From: Euryarchaeota archaeon UBA182
GTDB taxonomy: Archaea; Thermoplasmatota; Poseidoniia; Poseidoniales; Thalassarchaeaceae
Length of the DNA stretch: 64,000 bases
Direction of reading: 5' to 3'
Assembly (NCBI GenBank): GCA_002495675.1
Contig: DAGH01000025.1
Span: 1 to 64,000, forward strand
The notes beneath the pieces are model-generated. The model did not search any database. It was not told the origin of the DNA and worked only from the letters and a program-made list of their open reading frames with translations. The position numbers were made by a program, and so were the translations under genes. This document shows positions 16,474-25,213 of this stretch, one piece after another; position 1 is the stretch's first letter; each line of letters begins with the position of its first letter.

Positions 16474-18170
16474 CCCTCCTCTGATCTTGATTCCCAGAAA
16501 GCGAGGATGTACTCAACCGTGGGCCCATCTAAGGTTTTAATGGCTGAGTCTTGGAAATAAGGTGTTGTTTCCAATGCCGTTGTGGTGGATTTTCCCATTG
16601 AAAGAATGGTACTCGGCGATGGCAATCGGTTTTTGGCCCACGATTCTGCTGATGAGGGGGATGAAACCAATAGGACGTCGTTCTCAGATATGGAGAATCT
16701 TTCAACCTCTGTCTGCATGTTTTCATATCCAATCCATTGCCTGACCAGAAACCCCATTTTGGCGAGAGATGTGCAAAAGGATTGGTCGGAGCTCGATGAC
16801 CTCGGGACGAACAATGTGGACCCAGGGGGGAGGGAGTCCCGAATGTAGGTCACAAGGTTCTCGCTATTAATTGCCATTCCGCAGTAAGCAGCCGTAATGC
16901 CTGCTTGGAAACACGCTTTGTGTGTACCCTCGCCCAAAGTCAGCCAAGGTATCTTGGCGACCTCGGGATTCGATTCGGACACCAAAGCCGCACATTTGGC
17001 CGCGAAGGGAGAGGTCAACACGAGTATCGGCCAACTAGATTTCTTACTTTCAACGCTCAGGAAGTCCCGCGGCCATGCTTCTGCCAATGGGCTTAGTTTG
17101 ACAACGGGCTTGTCTATGGTGGGAATCCCTTTTTTCCTCAGCTGGGTTGAAATTCGGTCTGAAGTCAGAGTGGTTATCAGAGTTGGCTTATTGCGGTCTA
17201 TGTTCTCGGACACCTTGTCCTGTGATTTATTTTCGAAAATAAAACTTTCAAAATCACCCTTATATCTGGCTATTTCGAAGGTCTCGCCCCGGGCGTACTT
17301 AGACCTCCAGTCACTGGGAGATACCGCGGTTGTAATCTTAGATCCCATGGACAGTACGCCGGCGGGGTAGAGGCACCCGCCGCCAAGTTTCTTTAGGATG
17401 CTGCGCTCCCTCTCCACTTCGTCGAATGTCGGTTCATGGTTGAGAATTGTTCTTATTTTTTCAGTCAAACTAGAGTCTTCATCGCGACAGTGGACGGCTA
17501 TTGCTCCCTGCCCTGGAGCAGTAGGCCAATCTTCCTCTCTGATCCTGGTTGCATTCAGGCCAAGATGCCGTTTTGAGATCTCATTCGACTCATATAGTCG
17601 TTTCAAACCAATCTCGGCCAATATGAGAAAACTGACTCGTCCGTCTAACAATCCATCCAACCTTGTTTCGATATGGCCTCGCACAGAAATGGGAATGATA
17701 TCTGGCCGAGAACTCAACAAAAAGGATTGCCTCCTACCTGAAACTGTCCCGACTTTCGATTTCATGGGCAGATCCTCAAGTACGTCCATGAGGGGTTTCG
17801 AGGACTTGTTCTGGAGTACTTTAGAGAGTTTTTTCCATCCATTCATTTCTTTGGATAGTACGAAATCTGAAGTTGCGCCCCTAGCGAGATATGCAAGTGC
17901 TCTAATACCGCTTTTGGAATCCACTGGAACGTCCTTGGCCGAATGCACCGTGATATCTGCCTCACCTGAAATTAACAATCGGTCTATCCCATCGACAAAT
18001 TGGCCCACTTTGGCGGACAAATCTCCTCCCAATGACCTATCGCCATGGCTGCTAATGGGAATCAGGACGCATTGCAGCCCAGCATTCTCTAACGCTTGTC
18101 TTACTTTAATGGCTTGAATGATTGCGAGCTTTGATTTTCTCGTTCCTAAACGGATCGGCTTCACCATCAT
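16470..18170 (-). CDS. hemCD: Fused porphobilinogen deaminase - uroporphyrinogen III synthase (HemC-HemD)
   Basis: The 566-residue protein carries two consecutive enzymes. Residues ~1-320 are porphobilinogen deaminase: IRLGTRKSKLAIIQA, HSAKDVP, the WPTAPGQGAIAVHCR block and the dipyrromethane-cofactor cysteine C266 in KLGGGCLYPAG. Residues ~328-566 are a diverged uroporphyrinogen III synthase: LITTLTSDRISTQLRKKG, ILVLTSPFAAKC, LGEGTHKACFQAG, FVPRSSSSDQSF and DVLLVSSPSSAES. The fusion makes uroporphyrinogen III from porphobilinogen without releasing hydroxymethylbilane. The start (MMVKPIRLG) overlaps the hemA stop by four bases; the second Met is equally possible. HemD identity is by layout rather than strong motifs, as usual for that family. 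Confidence 0.93.
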   Translation of the reverse strand: MMVKPIRLGTRKSKLAIIQAIKVRQALENAGLQCVLIPISSHGDRSLGGDLSAKVGQFVDGIDRLLISGEADITVHSAKDVPVDSKSGIRALAYLARGATSDFVLSKEMNGWKKLSKVLQNKSSKPLMDVLEDLPMKSKVGTVSGRRQSFLLSSRPDIIPISVRGHIETRLDGLLDGRVSFLILAEIGLKRLYESNEISKRHLGLNATRIREEDWPTAPGQGAIAVHCRDEDSSLTEKIRTILNHEPTFDEVERERSILKKLGGGCLYPAGVLSMGSKITTAVSPSDWRSKYARGETFEIARYKGDFESFIFENKSQDKVSENIDRNKPTLITTLTSDRISTQLRKKGIPTIDKPVVKLSPLAEAWPRDFLSVESKKSSWPILVLTSPFAAKCAALVSESNPEVAKIPWLTLGEGTHKACFQAGITAAYCGMAINSENLVTYIRDSLPPGSTLFVPRSSSSDQSFCTSLAKMGFLVRQWIGYENMQTEVERFSISENDVLLVSSPSSAESWAKNRLPSPSTILSMGKSTTTALETTPYFQDSAIKTLDGPTVEYILAFWESRSEEG

Positions 18171-19546
18171 ACCCCCGGCTCAGCGGAAGCTTCAATCGAG
18201 GTCACCAATCGAGTTACGTCAATGGCTATATTTTGAAGGAGGGTCGAGTCGATTTCCCGTTTAGTTCCAATGACATATTTGTGTAAATCCCCCAAGTCAA
18301 AAATGCCGTCTTTTTGGCATATCCAACTCGCAATCTCTTTGGAGAAGGCTTCCAACTGTGGTTTTTCGTCATCTTCGAGGTCGTACTTTTCGGCCCATGT
18401 TGTTGGTTTGTCATTGAAGGCAGCGTATATCCTGGATCTAAATTTAGCTTTAGACACGTTCTTCAGTGACATCTTGAAATTCTCCTCAATCTCACTTATG
18501 ATTTCCACACCCCGTCTGGTGGTATCTTCATAGTTCCAGTCAATTCCAAGTTTCCTAGATCTTCGTATCCAGTACTCCATGTCGTAAAGCAGATCTCCTT
18601 CACGAACGCCGCCCTGTGTGAAGGAGGATGGCCAAGAAAAATCCATTATCACTGTGTTTCCATCGCTTGGAAAGGGTGATTCTTTTGTGAAGGTCGGCTT
18701 CTTATTCCTTAGTGTTGATATCACTAGGTCAGTATTCACTCCAGAATTGGCCCATTCTTCAAAGGACAGAATTTTTACTTTCTCAGTGAGGTCAGGGTAT
18801 CGAAAGGCGGCATTCACAGGGTCACTGGAAATAACGGATATTCTCTCTTGGTCGAATTCGATCAACGCCTCGACCGCTTTGGCGCCCATCTCACCAAAGC
18901 CAAGCACCAATGTATCTAGTTGCTCATTGCTTCTGATCATTTCTTTCATCGCATTTGTTGCCAAGTTTAACATCGACTCGGCTGTCTTGTCAAAGCCTAG
19001 TTCCTTCCTGACTGTGCGATTAGCGGCTATGACGTGATCGAAAAGTACGGAATTCGAGTGAGATATGTATTCATTCTCCTTGTGCCATGAAACGGTATCC
19101 CTGAACTGGCCCATGACCTGTAGCTCTCCCAGGATGAATGAGTCTAGGCCACTGCATATTTTCACCAGTACTCTCCATACCTCCATACCGGTTGAGATCT
19201 GAAAAGGGCATCCACGTACACCCGTGACGTTCTCTATGGCTGTGACCAATTCAGTTTCGTTCATCGAAAATCCGACATACAGGACCCTGTTGCAGGTGGA
19301 GAATTCCAAGACCTCCCCCCCAGCTGCTGATTTCAGGTTGGCAAGGTATTCTACCTTTTCTTGACTCGAGAAGCCTTCTGAGGTCAGTGCCTCGACGAAG
19401 TCTTTGGTGTCTGAATCGAGTTTCATGGAAGCCATTACAACTCCGTCCATCGGGGAGTGAGGACGAGGGTGATTCACGGCGTTCCTACTGGATTCGGTGT
19501 GGGTGACATCAGATAAGTTCACAAGACCACTGGGTCGTCTAAGCAT
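18167..19546 (-). CDS. hemA: Glutamyl-tRNA reductase
   Basis: This protein reduces glutamyl-tRNA to glutamate-1-semialdehyde with NADPH. Motifs are the catalytic cysteine in LEFSTCNRVLYV, the SGLDSFILGELQVMGQFRD block, the NADPH Rossmann segment DTLVLGFGEMGAKAVEALIE and the C-terminal dimerisation helix. It begins the hem run. The frame is open to a TTG at 19636, but the ATG at 19546 is used because the added residues are not typical and a TATA-like stretch (tacaaaat on the minus strand) lies about 23 bases before it, which would give a leaderless transcript. From here the protein has 459 residues, near the upper end for the family. The start is uncertain. Confidence 0.93.
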   Translation of the reverse strand: MLRRPSGLVNLSDVTHTESSRNAVNHPRPHSPMDGVVMASMKLDSDTKDFVEALTSEGFSSQEKVEYLANLKSAAGGEVLEFSTCNRVLYVGFSMNETELVTAIENVTGVRGCPFQISTGMEVWRVLVKICSGLDSFILGELQVMGQFRDTVSWHKENEYISHSNSVLFDHVIAANRTVRKELGFDKTAESMLNLATNAMKEMIRSNEQLDTLVLGFGEMGAKAVEALIEFDQERISVISSDPVNAAFRYPDLTEKVKILSFEEWANSGVNTDLVISTLRNKKPTFTKESPFPSDGNTVIMDFSWPSSFTQGGVREGDLLYDMEYWIRRSRKLGIDWNYEDTTRRGVEIISEIEENFKMSLKNVSKAKFRSRIYAAFNDKPTTWAEKYDLEDDEKPQLEAFSKEIASWICQKDGIFDLGDLHKYVIGTKREIDSTLLQNIAIDVTRLVTSIEASAEPGV

Positions 19547-19671
19547 ATTTATCACCACGGTATTTTGTAATCCCTGACAAACGAAACTTTGTTGTTCCGG
19601 TGTCAAATACTCCAAATTCTGCCCATCGGTGCACAAGGTCTGCCCGACTTAATCTACCGCGACAACGGACC

Positions 19672-19679
19672 TTAATTAA
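19672..19679 (-). promoter_or_regulatory. TATA-like palindrome upstream of hemA
   Basis: An A/T octamer (ttaattaa) lies in the 185-base gap before the hem run and the tRNA-Ala. It could be an alternative TATA box giving a ~100-base leader to hemA or serving a regulator. Nothing else stands out in the gap. This is a weak visual call. Confidence 0.25.
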
Positions 19680-19821
19680 CGCCAGCATAACATGGGACTA
19701 AATTTCCGTTAAGAGAAACTCCAAAAATGGCCTAAAAAACGAACATGATTGTTGTGTGATAGAGACTGACTGAATAACACTCAGCGGTGCATATTGAGGG
19801 TGTTGGATTGTGTCATATTGG

Positions 19822-19895
19822 TGGACGCTGGGGGATTTGAACCCCCGGCCCCCTGGTTGCAAACCAGGTGCTCTTCCAAGCTGAGCTAAGCGCCC
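19822..19895 (-). tRNA. tRNA-Ala (UGC)
   Basis: The minus strand folds into a complete cloverleaf. The acceptor stem GGGCGCT pairs with AGCGTCC and contains the G3:U70 wobble pair that marks alanine tRNAs. The anticodon stem CCTGG/CCAGG encloses the loop TTTGCAA with anticodon TGC. The T arm GGGGG-TTCAAAT-CCCCC is intact. The discriminator is A, and the next three bases on the minus strand (19821-19819) read CCA, so the CCA end is encoded. No intron is present. Confidence 0.97.
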
Positions 19896-19947
19896 TATGG
19901 ACGCCCGACAGAGGCATTGGTCTTGAGTGCATCCCCTCTGGAAAGGC

Positions 19948-20541
19948 TCAATCTCCTCCTTGCCTCATCAATACGATTCCGAACAATAACACAGACACGG
20001 CACCGATGGCCAAGCCCACCCTGGCATATGCCTCAGTGGGGCTGGAATCAGCCTCTTCTTCAGTTGGTTGGATAAGTGTTCCATCCTCGATGTGATTATC
20101 CTCAGAGAAGTGGGCAGTGAATGACAGATTGTCGGACACATATGTGCCATTCATGTGCTGGATCATGAACGAGACTGTCCCGGGGAGCAGTCCATTCGAG
20201 GGGCCCATCTCGAGCGTGTAGGTCACGGCACACTCTGGATCCGACTTGTTCCCCTCGCTGTCTAGGGCGCAGGAACTCGTCAGAATGGGGGAGTGCAGGT
20301 CGTCCGTGCCGGAGAAGTCGCCATCCCCGTCTACATCGACGAGGATCTGCTGGCTCTTGTTCTCCCCATCATCGACCATCATGAAGAAGATTCGATCGGT
20401 CGTGACCAGTATCCCTGCTGGTATTTCGGCAGGCGAAGTCCCATCCGATCTCAACAGAACGGTGTAGTCCTTCGCCTCGTGGGCCGATGCGGTTGGGCAG
20501 AGCAAAATGGCTACGACGATGATCAGGGCCCTCCCGCGCAC
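19948..20541 (-). CDS. Membrane-anchored exported protein with predicted N-terminal histidine (family shared with 27164-27988)
   Basis: A GTG at 20541 gives a clean signal peptide (RALIIVVAILLCPTASA) whose AxA-type cleavage would leave histidine as the first mature residue (HEAKDYTVLLR). An ATG at 20616 is open in frame but overlaps ahcY and would bury the signal sequence. The exported part (~150 residues) has an acidic DVDGDGDF motif, two cysteines, and histidines in QHMNGT and EDNH. One C-terminal helix (VGLAIGAVSVLLFGIVLM) anchors it outside the cell. The same layout (H-x-A-x-x-Y, DxDGDGxF, Cys pair, HxNG, DNH, C-terminal anchor) occurs in the gene at 27164-27988, so the two are related. 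No named family is recognised. Metal binding is inferred from the histidines and from the SCO genes near the second copy. Confidence 0.75.
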   Translation of the reverse strand: MRGRALIIVVAILLCPTASAHEAKDYTVLLRSDGTSPAEIPAGILVTTDRIFFMMVDDGENKSQQILVDVDGDGDFSGTDDLHSPILTSSCALDSEGNKSDPECAVTYTLEMGPSNGLLPGTVSFMIQHMNGTYVSDNLSFTAHFSEDNHIEDGTLIQPTEEEADSSPTEAYARVGLAIGAVSVLLFGIVLMRQGGD

Positions 20542-20581
20542 GATGGACGGGAGGGAGCCGAGTGTTTGAAGATGATAGGCT

Positions 20582-22006
20582 TCAATACCTGTATGAATCG
20601 GACTTGAAGGGGCCATCCTTGGTCACACCGATGTAGTCTGCCTGGTCTTTCGTCAGGCTGGTCAGCTTGGCTCCGATCCTGTTGAGATGGAGCATGGCCA
20701 CTTCCTCGTCGAGCTCCTTAGGGAGCATGTAGACCTGCTTGCCATAGAGACCTTGGCTGGCCCAAAGGTCCATCTGCGCTAGCACCTGATTGCAGAAGCT
20801 TGTGGACATGACGAAACTTGGGTGTCCTGTCCCGCATCCCAGGTTCACGAGGCGCCCCTCAGCAAGCAGGTAGATCGAGTGACCCTCAGGGAAGTCGTAC
20901 CTGTCAACCTGCGGCTTGATGTTGACGTGCGCGATGCTTGCCTCGCCTTGGAGGCGCTCGACCTGTATCTCATTGTCAAAGTGGCCTATGTTGCACACTA
21001 TTGCTTGGTCCTTCATACTGCTAAGGTGTTCGAGAGTGATGATGTCCCTGTTGCCCGTCGCTGTTACGTAGATGTCGGCAGATCCCAATGTATCCTCCAA
21101 CGTAGTGACTGTGTACCCCTCCATAGCAGCTTGCAAGGCGCAGATGGGATCAATCTCAGTCACGGAAACCCTAGCACCCTGAGCCTTCAGCGCAGCCGCC
21201 GAGCCCTTGCCGACATCTCCATAGCCACAGACGACTGCATGCTTCCCGGAGATCATCACATCAGTGGCCCGCTTGATTCCATCCACGAGGGACTCCCTGC
21301 AACCATACAGGTTGTCGAACTTGGATTTCGTGACGGAGTCGTTGACGTTGATTGCTGGGAAAAGGAGCGTGCCGTCCTCAACCCTCTGATTCAGTCGGAG
21401 GACGCCGGTCGTCGTCTCCTCTGATACGCCGACGATGGATTCGACCATCTTTGTCCATCTTCTTGGGTCTGCATTGTGTATATCCTTCAGGAGGGCCTTA
21501 ATCGCGGCCTCTTCGGCAGACGCAGGTGGCTCATGCACCCAGTCGCTGCCTCCCTCCAATTCGTAGCCCTTGTGGATGAGGAGGGTTGCGTCGCCACCAT
21601 CATCCACGATCAGCTGGGGGCCGTCATGGCCTTCATGGGAGAGTGCGAGATATGTGCACTCCCAGTAGTCTTCAAGGCTCATTCCCTTCCAAGCGAAAAC
21701 GGGGACGCCGGCTTCGGCGATGGCCGCAGCAGCGTGATCCTGGGTCGAGAAGATGTTACAGCTTGCCCATCTGACCTCGGCCCCAAGGTCAACCAGGGTT
21801 TCGATCAGAACCGCCGTCTGGATCGTCATGTGGAGTGACCCGCTGACCCTAACGCCGTCCAGGGGTTTTGATTCGGCATATTTCGCTCGTATCTGCATCA
21901 GCCCGGGCATCTCATGCTCTGCGACCGAGATCTCCTTCCTCCCAAAATCAGCGAGAGCAGGGTCTGCAACCATGAATGGGGGAGGGTCGACTAGGGATTG
22001 GTTCAT
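20582..22006 (-). CDS. ahcY: Adenosylhomocysteinase, bacterial long form
   Basis: From the ATG at 22006 the protein has 474 residues. It hydrolyses S-adenosylhomocysteine to adenosine and homocysteine. Motifs are [47 protein letters not shown], the NAD-binding [20 protein letters not shown] and the C-terminal [10 protein letters not shown] tail. The ~40-residue insert with [19 protein letters not shown] is typical of bacterial long forms and not of ordinary archaeal ones. The frame stays open upstream into metK, but the start at 22006 has a GGAAGGAG ribosome site just before it. It diverges from metK, so the two halves of the methyl cycle share a 96-base promoter gap. Confidence 0.96.
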   Translation of the reverse strand: MNQSLVDPPPFMVADPALADFGRKEISVAEHEMPGLMQIRAKYAESKPLDGVRVSGSLHMTIQTAVLIETLVDLGAEVRWASCNIFSTQDHAAAAIAEAGVPVFAWKGMSLEDYWECTYLALSHEGHDGPQLIVDDGGDATLLIHKGYELEGGSDWVHEPPASAEEAAIKALLKDIHNADPRRWTKMVESIVGVSEETTTGVLRLNQRVEDGTLLFPAINVNDSVTKSKFDNLYGCRESLVDGIKRATDVMISGKHAVVCGYGDVGKGSAAALKAQGARVSVTEIDPICALQAAMEGYTVTTLEDTLGSADIYVTATGNRDIITLEHLSSMKDQAIVCNIGHFDNEIQVERLQGEASIAHVNIKPQVDRYDFPEGHSIYLLAEGRLVNLGCGTGHPSFVMSTSFCNQVLAQMDLWASQGLYGKQVYMLPKELDEEVAMLHLNRIGAKLTSLTKDQADYIGVTKDGPFKSDSYRY

Positions 22007-22102
22007 GCTCCTTCCCAATGGAGGGTGTAAATTAGGATATGTACTGAGTCCGAGGGGCCAATCAACCGCGCGATTGAAGTTCGTCATTGCTGCGGGCGGA
22101 CC
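22007..22102. promoter_or_regulatory. Shared ahcY/metK divergent promoter gap
   Basis: These 96 bases lie between the chosen start of ahcY (-) and metK (+). The strong ribosome site GGAAGGAG for ahcY is at its left edge. No clear riboswitch fold or operator is seen by eye. If ahcY began further upstream the two genes would overlap head to head, which is why the internal start is preferred. Confidence 0.4.
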
Positions 22103-23347
22103 ATGGCGCGCACGTTCACCTCGGAATCTGTGTCTTCTGGGCATCCCGACAAGCTGTGCGATGCGATATCCGACGCAATCCTCGACGAGTGTATCATGCA
22201 TGACCCGGGTGCGAGGGTGGCGGTGGAGGCCTTGGTGAAGGGGGCCTCTCGTTCCAGCAACATCGTCCTGGCAGGAGAGGTATCGCTGGCGGGGGATCCT
22301 GAAATCGAATTCGAACAGATCGCCAGGAGGGTGGCTGTGGAAATCGGGTACGACGACCTGTCGGTCGGGATGGATGCCTCAAACGAAGGAACCTGTGAAG
22401 TCACGTGCTTGATTGGGAAGCAATCTGCAGACATAGCCCAAGGTGTCGACTTTGGCTCTGGGATCGACCCCGACCAAGGAGCAGGGGACCAGGGGATAAT
22501 GTTCGGCTATGCTACCATTGAGTCAAATTTCATCGATGGGGCCGAGGGGTTGCTGATGCCCGTCCCCATCCTGCTTTCCCACATGCTAACCAACGCAACT
22601 ACAGAGGCCATGCATACAGGGAAACTGCCGTGGGTCAGGCCTGATGCGAAAAGCCAGGTCTCGATCAGATACGATGGATTGGAACCAGTAGAGATAACCA
22701 GCCTTGTGTTGGCTGTCCAGCATGACGACCTTGCGAGTGAGATATTCGAAGGCGACGTCTCGAAAGAACACTCTTTCATCAGGTCAGAGGTCATTGAGAA
22801 GATCATCAAGAAGTTCATGCCGAGCCGCTTGCTAACGGACAACACAGAGATCGTCATCAATGGTACTGGGAGGTTTCTTCTGGGCGGACCGCATGCCGAT
22901 GCAGGGATAACGGGACGAAAGGTCATTGTGGACTCCTACGGAGGTATGGGCCGACATGGAGGGGGGGCGTTCAGCGGGAAGGACCCCAGCAAGGTCGACA
23001 GGTCCGCGTCATACGCAGCAAGATGGGCTGCGAAACATGTCGTTGCAGCAGGCTTAGCTGATAAGTGCGAGATTCAGATCTCCTATGCCATTGGCGTCGC
23101 ACAGCCAACGGCCATACACGTCGATACACAGGGAACTGGGGCACATGGCATTTCGGACATCGAGATCGAACAGAGAGTGAGGGGTGCATTCGACTTTAGG
23201 CCCTCATCCATAATCGAGAGGCTCGGACTGAGGCGGCCGATCTATCGGAGGACCGCCGCAGGGGGCCACTTTGGGAGGAATCCCGATGATGACGGGGGAT
23301 TCTCCTGGGAGATTCTGGACGACTCCATCCTCTCGTTGCTCTCTTGA
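22103..23347 (+). CDS. metK: S-adenosylmethionine synthetase, bacterial/eukaryotic type
   Basis: The 414-residue enzyme makes S-adenosylmethionine from methionine and ATP. It has all signatures of the bacterial/eukaryotic family: [20 protein letters not shown] at the N-terminus, [12 protein letters not shown] near residue 128, [20 protein letters not shown], and the [23 protein letters not shown] phosphate loop ([19 protein letters not shown]). Most archaea use a different, unrelated-looking archaeal MAT family, so this gene was probably acquired from bacteria, as was its divergent neighbour ahcY. Confidence 0.98.
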   Translation: MARTFTSESVSSGHPDKLCDAISDAILDECIMHDPGARVAVEALVKGASRSSNIVLAGEVSLAGDPEIEFEQIARRVAVEIGYDDLSVGMDASNEGTCEVTCLIGKQSADIAQGVDFGSGIDPDQGAGDQGIMFGYATIESNFIDGAEGLLMPVPILLSHMLTNATTEAMHTGKLPWVRPDAKSQVSIRYDGLEPVEITSLVLAVQHDDLASEIFEGDVSKEHSFIRSEVIEKIIKKFMPSRLLTDNTEIVINGTGRFLLGGPHADAGITGRKVIVDSYGGMGRHGGGAFSGKDPSKVDRSASYAARWAAKHVVAAGLADKCEIQISYAIGVAQPTAIHVDTQGTGAHGISDIEIEQRVRGAFDFRPSSIIERLGLRRPIYRRTAAGGHFGRNPDDDGGFSWEILDDSILSLLS

Positions 23348-23413
23348 CCTGCGCACCCGTGATTGAGTGTAGGGGAGCGATGGCTTCAACACGGCCCGCC
23401 TACACGGAATGCC

Positions 23414-25153
23414 ATGAGCAGGCAGCGTGCCGCAACCATCGCAGGCCTGTCATTGTCAATCCTCCTCCTACTAGGCTCGGCCGGAGTCTTACTTCTTGGA
23501 GAGGATGGAAGCTCGGACGTAGAAGTCTCAAACAGCATCATTGATCCATTGTTGCAGGACGATGGCCACGACCACAGAAATGCTAGCCAGCACGTACTCT
23601 CCACCCCCAACATAAAGCCCCTAGGCTATAATCCGCTGACTGAGCCTGGAAATGCCGAGGTTCAAGTGGCTGAGTCCCCAGACGGAAGGATATATGCCTA
23701 CATCGCCGGATGGACGGAGATGCACATAGTCGACGTCACAGACCCAGAGAACACGACGTGGATGGGGGAATACTACGACCCTAACACGCAGGTTCTGGAT
23801 GTGAAGTACATCCAATACGATGGACGCGAGTACGTCGTGCTTCAGAACCAATTGGTCGATCCTGGGGCTGCAGACCCGAATGTGGGGGCATGGGAAGACC
23901 CCACTCAAGTGACCGTCACACTTGTCGAAGTGACTGACAAGGAGGACCCCCAGTGGGTCGGTGCCTGGTATGACGCCGACCACCCCAGCGGCCCGCACAA
24001 CCTCTACACCCATGTCATCGACGGAGAGTGGTATATCTTCGTCGCCAACCCCGACTACGACTCGTGCGACGTCGGACAAGGAGACGCATGCGGGGGGATA
24101 ACCATCGCACATCTGAACTTCGATGGACCCAGCGACCAGCCAGTTATACTCAAGGTCGGCGAGGCCGAGGTGAACTGGGAGACAACTCTAGGTGGTTGGA
24201 TTTACATCCATGACATGACCGTCCAGACGTGGCCTGGGGACGATCCAAATGACCCTCGCTTCGGCAAGACATACGTGTATGGGGCCTATTGGGAGGCTGG
24301 ACTGAGGATCTTCGATGTGAGCGACGTCCCGCATCCAACGAACACCCCTCTTGAGTATGCCTTCATCGCAGGAGGATGCGTCGTCACAATAGGAACCCAG
24401 TTGGGTTGCAACTGGAGAGCCCCTGAGGTCGGCCTCTGGATGGAGTATGCTGACTTGGACGGGGACGGCTCGCCTGACAGTGGCTACAATGGGAACGAGA
24501 ACGGGGGAAGGGCCTCTTACATCCACTACGCCGAGCCAGTAGATGAAATGGTGGATGCGAGCCATCTCGGCTATCCCGAGGGGGAAATGCACCTTACTAT
24601 CCTATCGACAGAGGTGCTCGAGACCTCTGTTGGCACCGGCATGTCATACCTCCTCGACACCACCAAGTACGAGGAGGTAAACGGACAAGTCAGGTTCCTT
24701 CCAGAACTCATATACGACTACGAGATCCCATTCGCGGAGGACCACTTCATACCAGGTGGAGAGGAGTGGTTGCTATTCAGCCCGCACAATGCAGACACGC
24801 AAATCTTCTCCACGACCGGCGACTTCCAGGACACGAGCCACGGCGGAACTTGGGATGGTAGGATCTACCTCTCAAGCTACCACGCTGGGCTGTGGATCGT
24901 AGACATCGAGAGCCTGATGGTGGCGGGCTTGGGGGACGGCAACTCAACAGACGCGTACTTCGACGCCACTGTGGGCTACCACTTGCCACACGGTGCCGAT
25001 GGACAGCCCTTGGAGAGCGCCTTCTACGACTTCGGGTGGACTCCGTTCCTCTGGGCAGCGGAGTACCATGAGGGGTACACGTATCTGTCCTGCATCACCT
25101 CGGGCCTCTACATTGTCCAACTCGATATCGATGCCCCCTACGCCACGAGATGA
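23414..25153 (+). CDS. Exported LVIVD-repeat beta-propeller protein with HxHx5H motif (copy 1)
   Basis: From the ATG at 23414 the protein has 579 residues; the frame is open 17 codons upstream without a better start. Residues ~5-28 are a signal or membrane anchor (ATIAGLSLSILLLLGSAGVLLL). The body contains repeated strands of the LVIVD type (MHIVDVTDPENTTWMGEYY, LRIFDVSDVPHPTNTP, LWIVDIESLMVAG, GLYIVQLD), which build an extracellular beta-propeller. Close to the anchor is a histidine motif, H52, H54 and H60 in GHDHRNASQHVLSTPN, repeated in the next gene. Enzymatic activity is not evident. It starts a run of exported genes leading to two SCO proteins, 66 bases after metK. Confidence 0.85.
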   Translation: MSRQRAATIAGLSLSILLLLGSAGVLLLGEDGSSDVEVSNSIIDPLLQDDGHDHRNASQHVLSTPNIKPLGYNPLTEPGNAEVQVAESPDGRIYAYIAGWTEMHIVDVTDPENTTWMGEYYDPNTQVLDVKYIQYDGREYVVLQNQLVDPGAADPNVGAWEDPTQVTVTLVEVTDKEDPQWVGAWYDADHPSGPHNLYTHVIDGEWYIFVANPDYDSCDVGQGDACGGITIAHLNFDGPSDQPVILKVGEAEVNWETTLGGWIYIHDMTVQTWPGDDPNDPRFGKTYVYGAYWEAGLRIFDVSDVPHPTNTPLEYAFIAGGCVVTIGTQLGCNWRAPEVGLWMEYADLDGDGSPDSGYNGNENGGRASYIHYAEPVDEMVDASHLGYPEGEMHLTILSTEVLETSVGTGMSYLLDTTKYEEVNGQVRFLPELIYDYEIPFAEDHFIPGGEEWLLFSPHNADTQIFSTTGDFQDTSHGGTWDGRIYLSSYHAGLWIVDIESLMVAGLGDGNSTDAYFDATVGYHLPHGADGQPLESAFYDFGWTPFLWAAEYHEGYTYLSCITSGLYIVQLDIDAPYATR

Positions 25154-25213
25154 GGGACATCTGACCATCATCTTCAACAGCCTAGCCACCACCCGATGGG
25201 ATGAGGTCCCCTC

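Noticed and set aside
22007..22201. ahcY starting at 22201, giving a 65-residue extension
   Set aside because: The extension is not conserved-looking, overlaps the metK start head to head, and a good ribosome site precedes the ATG at 22006.
20822..22238. Plus-strand frames of 60-200 codons across ahcY
   Set aside because: They lie wholly opposite a highly conserved enzyme and have no recognisable domain.
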